From Sphaerisporangium krabiense (lineage in GTDB: Bacteria; Actinomycetota; Actinomycetes; Streptosporangiales; Streptosporangiaceae), in NCBI RefSeq assembly GCF_014200435.1, contig NZ_JACHBR010000001.1, positions 5,832,001 through 5,896,000 on the forward strand: a stretch of DNA of 64,000 nucleotides. Reading direction: 5' to 3'. The notes beneath the pieces are model-generated. The model did no database searches, had not been told where the DNA came from, and saw nothing but the letters and a program-made list of their open reading frames with translations. Shown here piece by piece: positions 29,452 to 40,004 of this stretch. Position 1 is the first letter of the stretch, and each line of letters starts with the position of its first letter. The position numbers were made by a program, and so were the translations under genes.

Positions 29452-30383
29452 CCTCCGCGACCGGCCCCGGCGGTCCCCTCCCTCCGGCGCCGGCCGGGGA
29501 GTCCCGATGGCATCGCGCGCTGGTCACCGCGGCGCAGGCCGCGGTGTGCATCGCCGTCCCGGCGGTGGTGGCGTGGGTCAGCGGGCAGCCGTTCGTGTTC
29601 CCCTCGCTGGGGCCGACGGTGTTCCTGGCGCTGACCTCGGCCTCCACCCCGGCCGCGAGCCCCCGCAACACCGTGGCCGGGCATCTGATCAGCGCGAGCG
29701 CCGGGTACGCCGCGCTGGCGCTCACCGGCCTGACCCGCGCCGTCCCCGACCTGTCCCACCCCAACGGTCACCGCGTCGCCGCGGTCGCCATCGCGCTGGC
29801 GCTGACCGCGGGCGGGATGCTGCTCGGCGACCTGCCGCACCCGCCCGGCGGCGCCACCACCCTCATCGTCGCGCTCGGCCTGCTGCGCACGCCCAGCCAG
29901 CTCACGATCCTCATGGCCGCCGTCGTGACCACCACGGGCGTCCTGGTCACCGTCAACAGACTGTCCGGCCGCTCCTACCCGCTCTGGGGCCCGGCGGGTC
30001 CCTCTCTCGCCGGCCCGTGGAAGCCGTTCGCCCGCAGGACCGGCGGGCGGCGCGGTGAGCGCGCCGCGGCGTCCGAGCGGATGTGCCGGGAGGCGGCGCG
30101 GTGCCTGGCCGGGGCCATGACCAGCGCGGTCTGGCCGGTCGCCCACGTCCGCGTGGCCCGCCTCCTCGGCCGGGGCGACACCCGGCGCGAGGACGCGGTC
30201 GCGGCCCGCCTGACCGCCTCCCGCGCGTCGCTCCTGGAGACCGGCGACCCCGTGGCGACGGCCGCTCACTGGACCGCCGACTTCCGCGCCCTCCTCACCC
30301 GCGACCCCGCCGCCGCCCGCACCCTTTCCGCCTTCACCGACACCATCACCTACCTCCTCAGGAAGGTTGGGAGGCCTGAGTGA
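29448..30383 (+). CDS. HPP family integral membrane protein
   Basis: A 311-residue protein whose N-terminal ~180 residues form an HPP domain with four to five membrane helices. The family's motifs FPSLGPTVFL, SPRNTVAGHLIS and HPPGGATTLI are visible. HPP proteins have been linked to nitrite transport in chloroplasts and cyanobacteria. Being fused into the nar operon by an ATGA overlap, this one is a good candidate nitrate/nitrite carrier (inference). A charged ~110-residue soluble C-terminal extension follows the membrane part. Its 3' end overlaps the convergent DUF4126 gene by 26 bp. Confidence 0.85.
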   Translation: MTSATGPGGPLPPAPAGESRWHRALVTAAQAAVCIAVPAVVAWVSGQPFVFPSLGPTVFLALTSASTPAASPRNTVAGHLISASAGYAALALTGLTRAVPDLSHPNGHRVAAVAIALALTAGGMLLGDLPHPPGGATTLIVALGLLRTPSQLTILMAAVVTTTGVLVTVNRLSGRSYPLWGPAGPSLAGPWKPFARRTGGRRGERAAASERMCREAARCLAGAMTSAVWPVAHVRVARLLGRGDTRREDAVAARLTASRASLLETGDPVATAAHWTADFRALLTRDPAAARTLSAFTDTITYLLRKVGRPE

Positions 30384-30969
30384 GGCGGGCCTTCCTGCGG
30401 GCCCTGCGGCGGCGCAGGGCGCGGAGGACGAAGAAGGCGGGGATGGCCAGGAGGATGAGGGCGAGGACGACGAGGGCGGGGAAGAAGACGGCGACGAGGC
30501 TCATTCCGAGGGCGCCGGCGTCCTCGACGGTGCTGACGACGGGGGCGCCGGCGCCGACGGTGGTGGCGTTGACCACCGGGCGGGCCGTGGACTTCATGAC
30601 GTGCACGGCCAGGGCGACGCCGATGCCGAGCACCCAGCCGACCCAGGGGTTGTCGGCCATCCAGGCGGAGTGGTCGAACTGGGAGGCGGCCTGGGTGGCG
30701 CTGAACACGACGCCGCCGGCCGCCGGCCGCACGGCCGTCTGGATCATGTCGTTGACGTGGTCGACGACGGGCACCTTGTCGAGCACGATCTCGGCGAGCA
30801 GCAGGACGGCGATCACGGCGAGCACCCAGCCGTTGGTGAGCCAGGCGTAGTCGCCCGGCAGTCGCACCCTGTCGGTGAAGTTGGCCAGCAGGCCGACCAC
30901 CAGCAGCGGGATGTAGGCGTTCAGCCCCGCAGCCGTGGACAGACCGAGGCCGGTCAGCGCCGCCAGCAT
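30358..30969 (-). CDS. DUF4126 family membrane protein
   Basis: A 203-residue protein with about five hydrophobic segments, matching the DUF4126 pattern: ALTGLGLSTAAGLNAYIPLLVVGL at the N-terminus, then the LDKVPVVDHVND motif and a glycine-rich VGAGAPVVSTVEDAGA loop. It ends in a highly basic RRRRARRKAR tail. The function of the family is not established. ATG 30969 has GGAGGG seven bases upstream; an in-frame GTG further up has no SD. The last 26 bases overlap the HPP gene end-to-end. Confidence 0.82.
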   Translation of the reverse strand: MLAALTGLGLSTAAGLNAYIPLLVVGLLANFTDRVRLPGDYAWLTNGWVLAVIAVLLLAEIVLDKVPVVDHVNDMIQTAVRPAAGGVVFSATQAASQFDHSAWMADNPWVGWVLGIGVALAVHVMKSTARPVVNATTVGAGAPVVSTVEDAGALGMSLVAVFFPALVVLALILLAIPAFFVLRALRRRRARRKARLTQASQPS

Positions 30970-31094
30970 TTCGCATCCCTCCACCACGACGATTCCTCAC
31001 ACGGCAACGAAGACCGATTGCCCCGCGTTCCCGCGCGTAACCGCACGGGGCGGCGACCAGGAGAAGGGCGCAGGCCCGCGCGCTAGGGGAGGGC

Positions 31095-31772
31095 TCAGGC
31101 GCCGGGGCGGAGGGCGCGGAGGGGGTTGGGGTCGGCGGGGCCGGGGGTGTGCCAGCCGTCCTCGGGGGAGTAGCGGCGGACGATCCTGGCGGGCACGCCG
31201 GCGATGACGCAGTGGTCGGGGAACTCGCCGCGCACGACCGCGCCGCCGGCGACCACCGACTGCCTGCCGATGCGGGTGCCCGGCAGGATGACGGCCCCGG
31301 TGCCGAGCCAGGACCCCGATCCGATGACCACGGCCTTGTTGCGCGGCCACTGGCGGCCGATGGGCGTCTCGGGGTCGTCGTAGACGTGGTTCTGGTCGGT
31401 GATGTAGACGTACGGCCCGGTGAAGACGTCGTCGCCGATGTCGATGGAGTGGTGGCCGACGATGTGGCTGCCGCGCCCGATCGAGCAGCCGCCGCCGATG
31501 CGGACGATGGAGTGCGGGCCGAGGTCGACGCCGGGGCCCATGCCCGCCGAGATGGAGACGCGCTCGCCGACCAGCGTGCGGTCGCCGATCTCGATCCACT
31601 CCTCGCCGAAGATCGCCCCGGGCGGGAAGGAGAGGCACGCGCCCTCGCCGAGCAGGCGAAAGCGGTAGCCGGCGGGGGTCTTCGGCGTGATCGCGCCCGC
31701 CGTCCGGGCCGCCGACCACGCTCGGTGCACGAGGCCGGTCAAGATCCGGCGAATACCATCACGGGGTGACAT
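31095..31772 (-). CDS. left-handed beta-helix acyltransferase
   Basis: A 225-residue hexapeptide-repeat transferase resembling maltose/galactoside O-acetyltransferases and sugar-antigen acyltransferases. The repeated [LIV]GxxxxI pattern runs from about residue 60 to 195 (IGDRTLVG, LGPHSIVRIG, IGRGSHIVG, IGDDVFTG, IGSGSWLGTGAVILPG, IGRQSVVAGG). ITDQNHVYDDP supplies the family's conserved loop with a likely catalytic His. The donor is probably acetyl-CoA and the acceptor unknown. ATG 31772 has no SD but sits just downstream of a good -10 box, suggesting a leaderless mRNA. Divergent from pyrG. Confidence 0.85.
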   Translation of the reverse strand: MSPRDGIRRILTGLVHRAWSAARTAGAITPKTPAGYRFRLLGEGACLSFPPGAIFGEEWIEIGDRTLVGERVSISAGMGPGVDLGPHSIVRIGGGCSIGRGSHIVGHHSIDIGDDVFTGPYVYITDQNHVYDDPETPIGRQWPRNKAVVIGSGSWLGTGAVILPGTRIGRQSVVAGGAVVRGEFPDHCVIAGVPARIVRRYSPEDGWHTPGPADPNPLRALRPGA

Positions 31773-31780
31773 AACCGGAA

Positions 31781-31786
31781 AAGTTA
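31781..31786 (-). promoter_or_regulatory. -10 box TAACTT for leaderless transcript of the acyltransferase
   Basis: On the minus strand TAACTT (TANNNT consensus) spans positions -14 to -9 relative to the acyltransferase ATG. That places the transcription start on or next to the A of ATG. The region lacks a Shine-Dalgarno sequence, which fits leaderless translation, common in actinobacteria. Confidence 0.5.
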
Positions 31787-31824
31787 CCCGTTGGTTAGCA
31801 TGCTGGGAACGGACGCCCAGGTGA

Positions 31825-33597
<1,773 letters not shown>

Positions 33598-33664
33598 GCC
33601 GCCCGGCGCGGCGACCGAGCGCACCGAAGCGATCGAGCCGATCCGACCGAGGACAGGGGGGCGC

Positions 33665-34363
33665 GTGAGCGGAACGACCGCGGACGGCTCAGGACCGGAC
33701 GTCCGGGACGACACCCGGCGAGACGGCGCCGAGCCACAGGACCTGACCGTCGAGGACGTCCGGGACGTCCCGGCGTCCTGGGAGGTCCTGGAGTCCACCG
33801 AGCGGTTCCGGGCCCGGGTGATCGCCGTGCGCACCGACAAGGTGCGGATGCCCGGCGACGAGGTCGCCGACCGCGACTACGTCGTCCACCCCGGCTCGGT
33901 GGCCGTGGTGGCCCTGGACGAGCACGGCAGGGTGCTGCTGCTGCGGCAGTACCGCCACCCGGCGCGCCGCCTGCTGTGGGAGCTGCCCGCCGGGATCCGC
34001 GACGTGCGCGGCGAGCCGCTGGTCGACTGCGCCGCCCGCGAGCTGGCCGAGGAGGCGGGGTACCGTGCCAAGACCTGGCACACGCTGATCGACGTCTACA
34101 CCACGCCCGGCGCGAGCGACGAGCGCATCCGCGTCTTCCTCGCCCGCGACGTCGAGGCCATCCCCGACGAGGAGAACGGGTTCGTCCGCAGGCACGAGGA
34201 GGTGGACATGCCCGTCGTCTGGGTGCCCCTCGCGGACGCGGTCGGCAGGGTACTGTCCGGAATGATCCACAACGCACCTGCGGTCGCCGGTATCCTCGCC
34301 GCGTACGCCGCTTCGCCGGACGGTTTCACCACCCTGCGTCCCGCCGACGCGGAGGAGGCCTGA
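33665..34363 (+). CDS. NUDIX hydrolase, ADP-ribose pyrophosphatase-like
   Basis: A 232-residue hydrolase of nucleoside-diphosphate-linked compounds, closest in pattern to ADP-ribose pyrophosphatases. The full Nudix box is present: Gly110, Glu117, REL at 125-127, Glu129-Glu130, Gly132. The N-terminal ~35 residues are acidic and probably disordered. GTG 33665. The gene sits between pyrG and xerD as in other actinomycetes. Its TGA stop is in the same frame as xerD and only 15 bp before the xerD start. Confidence 0.93.
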   Translation: MSGTTADGSGPDVRDDTRRDGAEPQDLTVEDVRDVPASWEVLESTERFRARVIAVRTDKVRMPGDEVADRDYVVHPGSVAVVALDEHGRVLLLRQYRHPARRLLWELPAGIRDVRGEPLVDCAARELAEEAGYRAKTWHTLIDVYTTPGASDERIRVFLARDVEAIPDEENGFVRRHEEVDMPVVWVPLADAVGRVLSGMIHNAPAVAGILAAYAASPDGFTTLRPADAEEA

Positions 34364-34378
34364 CAGGGAGGTTCCGTC

Positions 34379-35365
34379 CTGCGCCCCCACGCCGACCCCC
34401 TCGCCGGCCCTTTAGCCGACCCCTTCGCCGGGATCGAGGCCGCCATCGCCGGCTACCTCGCCCACCTGGGGGCCGAACGCGGGCTCGCGGCCAACACCCT
34501 GGCCTCCTACCGGCGTGACCTGCGGCGCTACCTCCAGCACCTGCGCTCGCGCGGTCGTCCCTCCCTGGCCGAGGTCGGCGAGGCCGACGTCCGGGAGTTC
34601 CTGACCTCGCTGCGCGAAGGGGACGCCCACCACCGGGCCCTGGCGGCCGGCTCGGCCGCCAGGGCGGTCTCGGCCGTGCGGGGCCTGCACAGGTTCGCGC
34701 TGCGCGAGGGGCTGGCGGCGCACGACCCCGCGGGCGCGGTGCACCCGCCGGCCAGGCCGCACCACCTGCCGCGGGCCATCGGGGTGGCCGACGTGGAGCG
34801 GCTGATCGCCGCCGCGGGCTCCGGCGACGCCCCGCTCATCCACCGCAACCGCGCCCTGCTGGAGGTCCTGTACGGCACGGGCGCGCGGATCTCCGAGGCC
34901 GTCGGGCTGGCCGTGGACGACGTCGAGGCGGGCGGCGAGGTCGTGGCCGGGCACGTGCGCCTGCGCGGCAAGGGCGGCCGGGCGCGCGTCGTCCCCCTCG
35001 GCCGGTACGCGGGGGAGGCGCTGCGCGCCTACCTGCACCGGGCTCGTCCGCTGATCTCGCCGAGCGCCCCGGAGACCCGCGCGCTGTTCCTGAACGCGCG
35101 GGGCGGCAGGCTCACCCGCCAGGGCGCCTGGGAGGTGCTGCGCTCGGCCGCGGAGCGTGCCGGGCTGCAAGGGGTGTCGCCGCATATGTTGCGCCATTCG
35201 TTCGCAACTCACCTCCTTGACGGAGGAGCGGACGTTAGGGTTGTGCAGGAACTGCTCGGGCATGCCTCGGTGACGACGACCCAGGTCTATACCCTGGTCG
35301 GCGTCGACGGGCTCCGAGACGCCCACGCGGCGGCCCCACCGGGGGCCGGGCGCCCAACTTCATAG
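34379..35365 (+). CDS. xerD: tyrosine recombinase XerD, probable CTG start
   Basis: A 328-residue site-specific recombinase resolving chromosome dimers at dif. The N-terminal SAM-like core-binding domain begins [26 protein letters not shown]. The catalytic domain shows ARISE (Arg), RGKGG (Lys), [12 protein letters not shown] (His, Arg), LLGHASV (His) and the nucleophile in QVYTLV. No ATG, GTG or TTG exists in frame between the upstream TGA (34361) and the core-binding domain. CTG at 34379 has AGGGAGG (34365-34371) seven bases upstream, so CTG is the best-supported start. The C-terminal end after DGLRDAH is short and Pro/Gly-rich. Confidence 0.92.
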   Translation: MRPHADPLAGPLADPFAGIEAAIAGYLAHLGAERGLAANTLASYRRDLRRYLQHLRSRGRPSLAEVGEADVREFLTSLREGDAHHRALAAGSAARAVSAVRGLHRFALREGLAAHDPAGAVHPPARPHHLPRAIGVADVERLIAAAGSGDAPLIHRNRALLEVLYGTGARISEAVGLAVDDVEAGGEVVAGHVRLRGKGGRARVVPLGRYAGEALRAYLHRARPLISPSAPETRALFLNARGGRLTRQGAWEVLRSAAERAGLQGVSPHMLRHSFATHLLDGGADVRVVQELLGHASVTTTQVYTLVGVDGLRDAHAAAPPGAGRPTS

Positions 35366-35455
35366 CTCTAGGGCGCGTCGCCTTGCCGCATACGTGCCGA
35401 CCCCATAGTGTCCGTCCGGACGGTCCGGTTCGGGGCCGTCAGGGAGGTTCATCTG

Positions 35456-36379
35456 GTGACTGCGACCACAGACGCTTCAGCCCGGGAGATCGCCGGCAAC
35501 CCCGGTCCCAACGCTTCCTGGGGCGACACCAGGAACGAGGGTCTTCTCGGTCCCACCGGGCGTCCGCGTCCCGTCTTCCCGGAGCCGGTCCCGCCGACCA
35601 CCCACGGCCCCGCGCGGGTCGTCGCCATGGTCAACCAGAAGGGCGGCGTCGGCAAGACCACCACGACCATCAACCTCGGCGCCTCGCTCGCCGAGTGCGG
35701 CCAGCGCGTCCTGCTCGTCGACTTCGACCCCCAGGGCGCCCTCTCGGTGGGCCTCGGCATCGACCCGCGCCCGCTCGAGGCCACGATCTACGACCTGATC
35801 ATGGAAGAGCCCGACGTCACCGCAGAGGACGTCCTGCTCGCCACCAGCGTCGAGGGCATGGACCTTCTGCCCAGCAACATCTTCCTGTCCGGCGCCGAGA
35901 TCCGGCTGGTGAACGAGGTCGCCCGCGAGTACGCGCTCGGGCGCGCCCTGGAGCCGCTGCTTCCGCACTACGACATCTGCCTGATCGACTGCCAGCCCTC
36001 GCTCGGCCTGCTGGCGGTCAACGCGCTGACCTGCGCCCACAGCGTCATGGTGCCGCTGGAGTGCGAGTTCTTCGCGCTGCGCGGCGTCGCCCTGCTCATG
36101 GAGTCGATCACCAAGGTGCAGGAGCGCCTCAACAAGGACCTGGAGATCGACGGCATCCTCGCCACCATGTACGACCCGCGCACGCTGCACGCGCGCGAGG
36201 TCCTGCAGACCATCATGCAGGGCTTCGGGGACAAGGTCTTCCACACCGTGATCAACCGCACCGTGCGCTTCCCCGACGCCACGCTGGCCGGCGAGCCGAT
36301 CACCCAGTTCGACCCCGCCTCCATGGGCGCGACCGCCTACCGCGAGCTGGCCCGCGAGCTCCTGTCCCGCTGGTCATAA
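35456..36379 (+). CDS. parA: ParA/Soj-family chromosome partitioning ATPase
   Basis: A 307-residue Walker-type ATPase. Deviant Walker A KGGVGKTT at 62-69, switch region DFDPQGALSVGLG, and Walker B ICLIDCQPSLG. A ~50-residue Pro/Gly-rich N-terminal extension precedes the ATPase core. No parB is adjacent. The position directly before scpA-scpB is that of the second, Soj-like ParA of actinomycetes, presumed to act in chromosome organisation with the SMC-ScpAB complex. GTG 35456 has AGGGAGG about eight bases upstream; an earlier in-frame GTG (35408) lacks one. Confidence 0.92.
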   Translation: MTATTDASAREIAGNPGPNASWGDTRNEGLLGPTGRPRPVFPEPVPPTTHGPARVVAMVNQKGGVGKTTTTINLGASLAECGQRVLLVDFDPQGALSVGLGIDPRPLEATIYDLIMEEPDVTAEDVLLATSVEGMDLLPSNIFLSGAEIRLVNEVAREYALGRALEPLLPHYDICLIDCQPSLGLLAVNALTCAHSVMVPLECEFFALRGVALLMESITKVQERLNKDLEIDGILATMYDPRTLHAREVLQTIMQGFGDKVFHTVINRTVRFPDATLAGEPITQFDPASMGATAYRELARELLSRWS

Positions 36380-36485
36380 GCGCCCGCCGGCGCCCATCCG
36401 TGCCCCTTCCGTGCCGGTCCGGTCCGGTACGTGACCACGCGGACGCGTGGCGTGCACGGCCGCCCGCGTGCGGGAGAATGGACCG

Positions 36486-37376
36486 GTGACCGAGCAGCCC
36501 GCGACCGGCCAGGCCAGGCCCGACGCCTTCCAGGTACACCTGGAGGTCTTCGAGGGCCCGTTCGACCTGCTGCTCGGGCTCATCGCCAAGCACAAGCTGG
36601 ACATCACCGAGGTCTCCCTGCACCAGGTGACCGACGAGTTCATCGCCCACATCCGCGCCCGCGGCCCCGAGTGGGACCTCGACCAGGCCAGCCACTTCCT
36701 GCTCGTCGCCGCCACCCTGCTCGACCTGAAGGCCGCCCGCCTGCTCCCCACCGGCGAGGTGGAGGACGAGGAGGACCTGGCGCTGCTGGAGGCCCGCGAC
36801 CTGTTGTTCGCCCGCCTGCTGCAGTACCGCGCCTACAAGGAGGTCGCCAAGGTCTTCGCCGGGCGCATGGCCGAGGAGGCTCTTCGCTGGCCGCGGGTCG
36901 TCCCCATGGAGGCCCGGTTCGCCGGCCTGCTGCCCGAGCTGGTGCTGGGCATCGGCCCCGAGCGCCTCGCCAAGATCGCCGCCCGCGCGTTCACCCCCAA
37001 GCTTCCCCCCACGGTCTCGACCTCGCACATCTATCAGCCCGTCGCCAACGTCCGCGAGCAAGCGGCTATCCTGGTCGCACGGCTCCGGCGCGTGCGCAGG
37101 GCGACGTTCCGGGCCCTGACCGCCGACTGCGCGGGCACCTACGAGGTCATCGCGCGCTTTCTCGCCGTCCTGGAGCTCTTCCGGGAGGCCGCGGTCTCCT
37201 TCGAGCAGTTGGAGCCGCTCGGAGACCTGCACGTGATCTGGACCGGCGCCGACGACGGAGACATCGCGGTGGCCGACGACTATGACGAGGGCGCCCCGCC
37301 TGCGGAGCGCCCGGACGGCGACGACAGCGGGCCGGGCGAGCGCCCCGGCCGGGAGGATGCATCCGATGACTCCTGA
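36486..37376 (+). CDS. scpA: segregation and condensation protein A
   Basis: A 296-residue kleisin that bridges SMC heads. The conserved N-terminal sequence VHLEVFEGPFDLLLGLIAKHKLDITEV and FLLVAATLLDLKAARLLP are clear, and the C-terminal winged helix follows (about 190-260). The last ~35 residues are an acidic Asp/Gly-rich tail. GTG 36486 follows GGGAGAA. The scpB start lies 11 bases inside its 3' end, so the two are coupled. Confidence 0.96.
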   Translation: MTEQPATGQARPDAFQVHLEVFEGPFDLLLGLIAKHKLDITEVSLHQVTDEFIAHIRARGPEWDLDQASHFLLVAATLLDLKAARLLPTGEVEDEEDLALLEARDLLFARLLQYRAYKEVAKVFAGRMAEEALRWPRVVPMEARFAGLLPELVLGIGPERLAKIAARAFTPKLPPTVSTSHIYQPVANVREQAAILVARLRRVRRATFRALTADCAGTYEVIARFLAVLELFREAAVSFEQLEPLGDLHVIWTGADDGDIAVADDYDEGAPPAERPDGDDSGPGERPGREDASDDS

Positions 37377-37950
37377 GGACGCCACGGGCGTCCCCGCCCT
37401 CCAGGACGGGGCGGCCCTGCGCGCCGCCCTGGAGGCGATCCTGCTCGTCGTCGACGAGCCGGTGGCCGAGGTCACCCTGGCGCAGGTGCTGGAGCGTCCG
37501 GTGCGCGAGGTCGTCGAGACCCTGCGTGAGCTGTCGGCGGAATACACGCGCGACGACCGTGGTTTCGATCTTCGAGAGGTGGCGGGCGGCTGGCGTTTCT
37601 ACACGCGGGCCGACCAAGCCGCCCACGTGGAGCGTTTCGTCCGCGACGGGCAGCAGACGCGGCTGACGCAGGCCGCGCTGGAGACGCTCGCGGTCGTCGC
37701 CTACCGGCAGCCGGTCAACCGGGCCCGGGTCGCCGCGATCCGGGGCGTCAACAGCGACGGTGTCATGCGCACCCTCGTGGCGCGCGGCCTGGTGGAAGAG
37801 GCCGGCACCGACCCCGAGAGCCAGGCGGTGCTCTACCGCACGAGCTCGTACTTCCTGGAGAGGCTGGGGCTGCGGAGTCTCGACGAGCTCCCCGCGCTCG
37901 CCCCGTTCCTCCCCGACGACGTGGAAACCTTAGAGGAGCGACAGAAGTGA
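37366..37950 (+). CDS. scpB: segregation and condensation protein B
   Basis: A 194-residue tandem winged-helix protein binding ScpA in the condensin-like complex. Recognisable segments are LEAILLVVDEPV, FDLREVAGGWRFYTR and LTQAALETLAVVAYRQPVNRARVAAIRGVNSDGVMRTL. ATG 37366 has GGGAGG nine bases upstream; ATG 37357 is in frame but abuts the SD. Its stop overlaps the next GTG by four bases. Confidence 0.96.
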   Translation: MTPEDATGVPALQDGAALRAALEAILLVVDEPVAEVTLAQVLERPVREVVETLRELSAEYTRDDRGFDLREVAGGWRFYTRADQAAHVERFVRDGQQTRLTQAALETLAVVAYRQPVNRARVAAIRGVNSDGVMRTLVARGLVEEAGTDPESQAVLYRTSSYFLERLGLRSLDELPALAPFLPDDVETLEERQK

Positions 37951-40004
37951 ACAGTAGGCGTGGCACCCCGTCCGGTGATGGACGCGGTCGAGGACGCGGC
38001 GACGCCCCCGGTTCCCGGGCGGGCGCGGGATCCCGTGGCGGTTCCGGCGGCCCCCGTGGAGGAGGCGCGCCCCGGGGTGGTTCCCGGGGCGGCTTCCGTG
38101 GCGCGGGCGACCGCGGAGACGCCTTCCGCCCGGAGGGGCGGCGCGGCACCGGCGAGCGTGGTGCCTCGAAGGGCGGGCGCGGCGCGTTCGCCCGTGACGA
38201 CGACCGTGACCCCCGCGGGCGCGAGGGTTCCCGCTCCTTCGAGGGCGGCCCGCGGCGCGGCCCCTCCTCCGGGGGCTCCTCGGCGTACGGGGCGGCGCGG
38301 GGCGGGTCCACGGGCCGGTACGGCAGGCGGGACGACGAGCGCGGCGGCGAGCGCGGCGGGTCCATCCGCGCGGGCCGGGGCGGCTCCTCGGCCGCCGGCC
38401 GCCGGGCGGACTCCTACGACCGCGGGAGCTCCTACGACCGCGGCGCCTCCTCTGACCGGAGGAGCTCCTACGACCGCGGCGGATTCTCCGGCGGCGACCG
38501 GCGTGGCGCGTCCCGCGGCGAGGGTTCCTTCCGCGACCGCCGCGAGGACGACCGCGGCGCTCCGAGGGCCGAGCGCGGCGGCACGCGCGGCCGCTACACC
38601 CGCGACGACTCCGGCCGCGACCGCCCCCGCTTCGGGCGTGAGGACCGGCCCCGCTTCGGCGACGACGCGGGCCGTGACCGGCCGCGGTTCGGACGTGAGG
38701 ACGCGGGCCGCGACCGGCCCCGCTTCAACCGGGAGGATTCCGGCCGTGACCGCCCCCGCTTCAACCGGGAGGATTCCGGCCGTGACCGCCCCCGCTTCAA
38801 CCGGGAGGATTCCGGCCGTGACCGCCCCCGCTTCAACCGGGAGGATTCCGGCCGTGACCGGCCCCGCTTCGGCAGGGAGGACGCGGGCCGGGACCGGCCG
38901 CGCTACGGGCGGGAGGATTCCGGCCGTGACCGGCCCGCGCGCGAGCGGTCGCGGGAGTCCGGTGAGGGCCGGTACGGACGCGACGAGGTCCGCACCATCG
39001 GAGGCGCCCCGGCGAGCTCCCGTGGGCGCTACGGCCGCTCGGACGAGGGGCGCGGCGCGGTGGCCCGCGCGGGGGGACGGACCGGCGGCCCGGCCGGGCG
39101 GCGCGAGAGCGGCGTGGGCGGGCGGCGCGAGGCCGACGTCCGCGGGCGGCGGGGCGAAGGGCGTCCCCAGGCGCCGCGCGCCGGGCGGGGCGGGGCGTTC
39201 AAGAGCGCGCGCCAGCCGCTGCGCGACCCCGACTTCTACCCCTCCGACTACACCGACGAGCGCGACACCACCGAGGTGCCGGGCGGCGTCCGCCTGCAGA
39301 AGGTCCTCGCCGCCGCGGGCGTCGCGGCCAGGCGCACCTGCGAGGACATGATCGGCGATGGCCGCGTCACGGTGGACGGTCAGGTCGTGCGCCGCTTCGG
39401 CGCCCGCGTCGACCCGGCCAAGCAGGTCATCCACGTGGACGGCAAGCGCATTCCCACCGCCCCGGACCAGGTGTACTTCGCGATCAACAAGCCGATCGGC
39501 GTGATCAGCACGATGTCCGACCCCGAGGGCCGCCCCTCGCTGGCCGACTACGTCATCGACCGCCCCGAGCGGCTGTTCCACGTCGGCCGTCTGGACACCG
39601 AGACCGAGGGCCTGATCATCCTCACCAACGACGGCGAGCTGGCCCACCGCCTCACCCACCCGAGCTTCGGCGTGCAGAAGAAGTACTGGGCGAAGGTGCC
39701 CGGCCCGATCCCGCGCGGCCTCGGCCGGGTGCTGCGCGACGGGGTCGAGCTGGAGGACGGCGTCGTCAAGGCCGACGACTTCAAGATCGTCCAGGAGCAC
39801 GGTCAGCAGGCCCTGGTGGAGGTCGTCATCCACGAGGGCCGCAAGCACGTCGTCCGCCGCCTGCTGGAGGCCGTGGGCCACCCCGTGATCGATCTGGCGC
39901 GCATCGAGTTCGGCCCCGTCAAGCTGGGCCGTCTCAAGCCGGGCACGATGCGGACGCTCACCCTCAAGGAGGTCGGCGACCTTTACGCGACCGTGGGAAT
40001 GTAA
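37947..40004 (+). CDS. rluB: 23S rRNA pseudouridine synthase (RsuA/RluB family) with long repetitive N-terminal extension
   Basis: A 685-residue protein. The C-terminal ~240 residues are a complete RsuA/RluB-type enzyme: S4 RNA-binding domain from about 448 (VRLQKVLAAAGVAARRT) and the pseudouridine synthase core with catalytic Asp in HVGRLDTETEGL near 549. The first ~430 residues are disordered, almost only Arg, Gly, Asp, Ser and Pro, beginning with RGG-like stretches and then 12-residue repeats DSGRDRPRFNRE. Actinobacterial members often have a basic extension, but this is very long. GTG 37947 overlaps the scpB stop; AGGAGCG precedes it. Confidence 0.93.
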   Translation: MNSRRGTPSGDGRGRGRGDAPGSRAGAGSRGGSGGPRGGGAPRGGSRGGFRGAGDRGDAFRPEGRRGTGERGASKGGRGAFARDDDRDPRGREGSRSFEGGPRRGPSSGGSSAYGAARGGSTGRYGRRDDERGGERGGSIRAGRGGSSAAGRRADSYDRGSSYDRGASSDRRSSYDRGGFSGGDRRGASRGEGSFRDRREDDRGAPRAERGGTRGRYTRDDSGRDRPRFGREDRPRFGDDAGRDRPRFGREDAGRDRPRFNREDSGRDRPRFNREDSGRDRPRFNREDSGRDRPRFNREDSGRDRPRFGREDAGRDRPRYGREDSGRDRPARERSRESGEGRYGRDEVRTIGGAPASSRGRYGRSDEGRGAVARAGGRTGGPAGRRESGVGGRREADVRGRRGEGRPQAPRAGRGGAFKSARQPLRDPDFYPSDYTDERDTTEVPGGVRLQKVLAAAGVAARRTCEDMIGDGRVTVDGQVVRRFGARVDPAKQVIHVDGKRIPTAPDQVYFAINKPIGVISTMSDPEGRPSLADYVIDRPERLFHVGRLDTETEGLIILTNDGELAHRLTHPSFGVQKKYWAKVPGPIPRGLGRVLRDGVELEDGVVKADDFKIVQEHGQQALVEVVIHEGRKHVVRRLLEAVGHPVIDLARIEFGPVKLGRLKPGTMRTLTLKEVGDLYATVGM
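38723..38866 (+). repeat. 36-bp in-frame tandem repeats inside rluB extension
   Basis: Three perfect copies of a 36-bp unit begin at 38723, 38759 and 38795, with a fourth almost perfect copy at 38831. Each encodes the same 12 residues (FNREDSGRDRPR). Diverged units continue on both sides from about 38601 to 38940. Perfect DNA identity, including third positions, indicates recent expansion by slippage or unequal crossing-over. Confidence 0.9.

Noticed and set aside
34379-35365. Phage or genomic-island integrase
   Set aside because: Sequence and the conserved pyrG-nudix-xerD-parA-scpAB context identify chromosomal XerD; no att repeats or tRNA seen.
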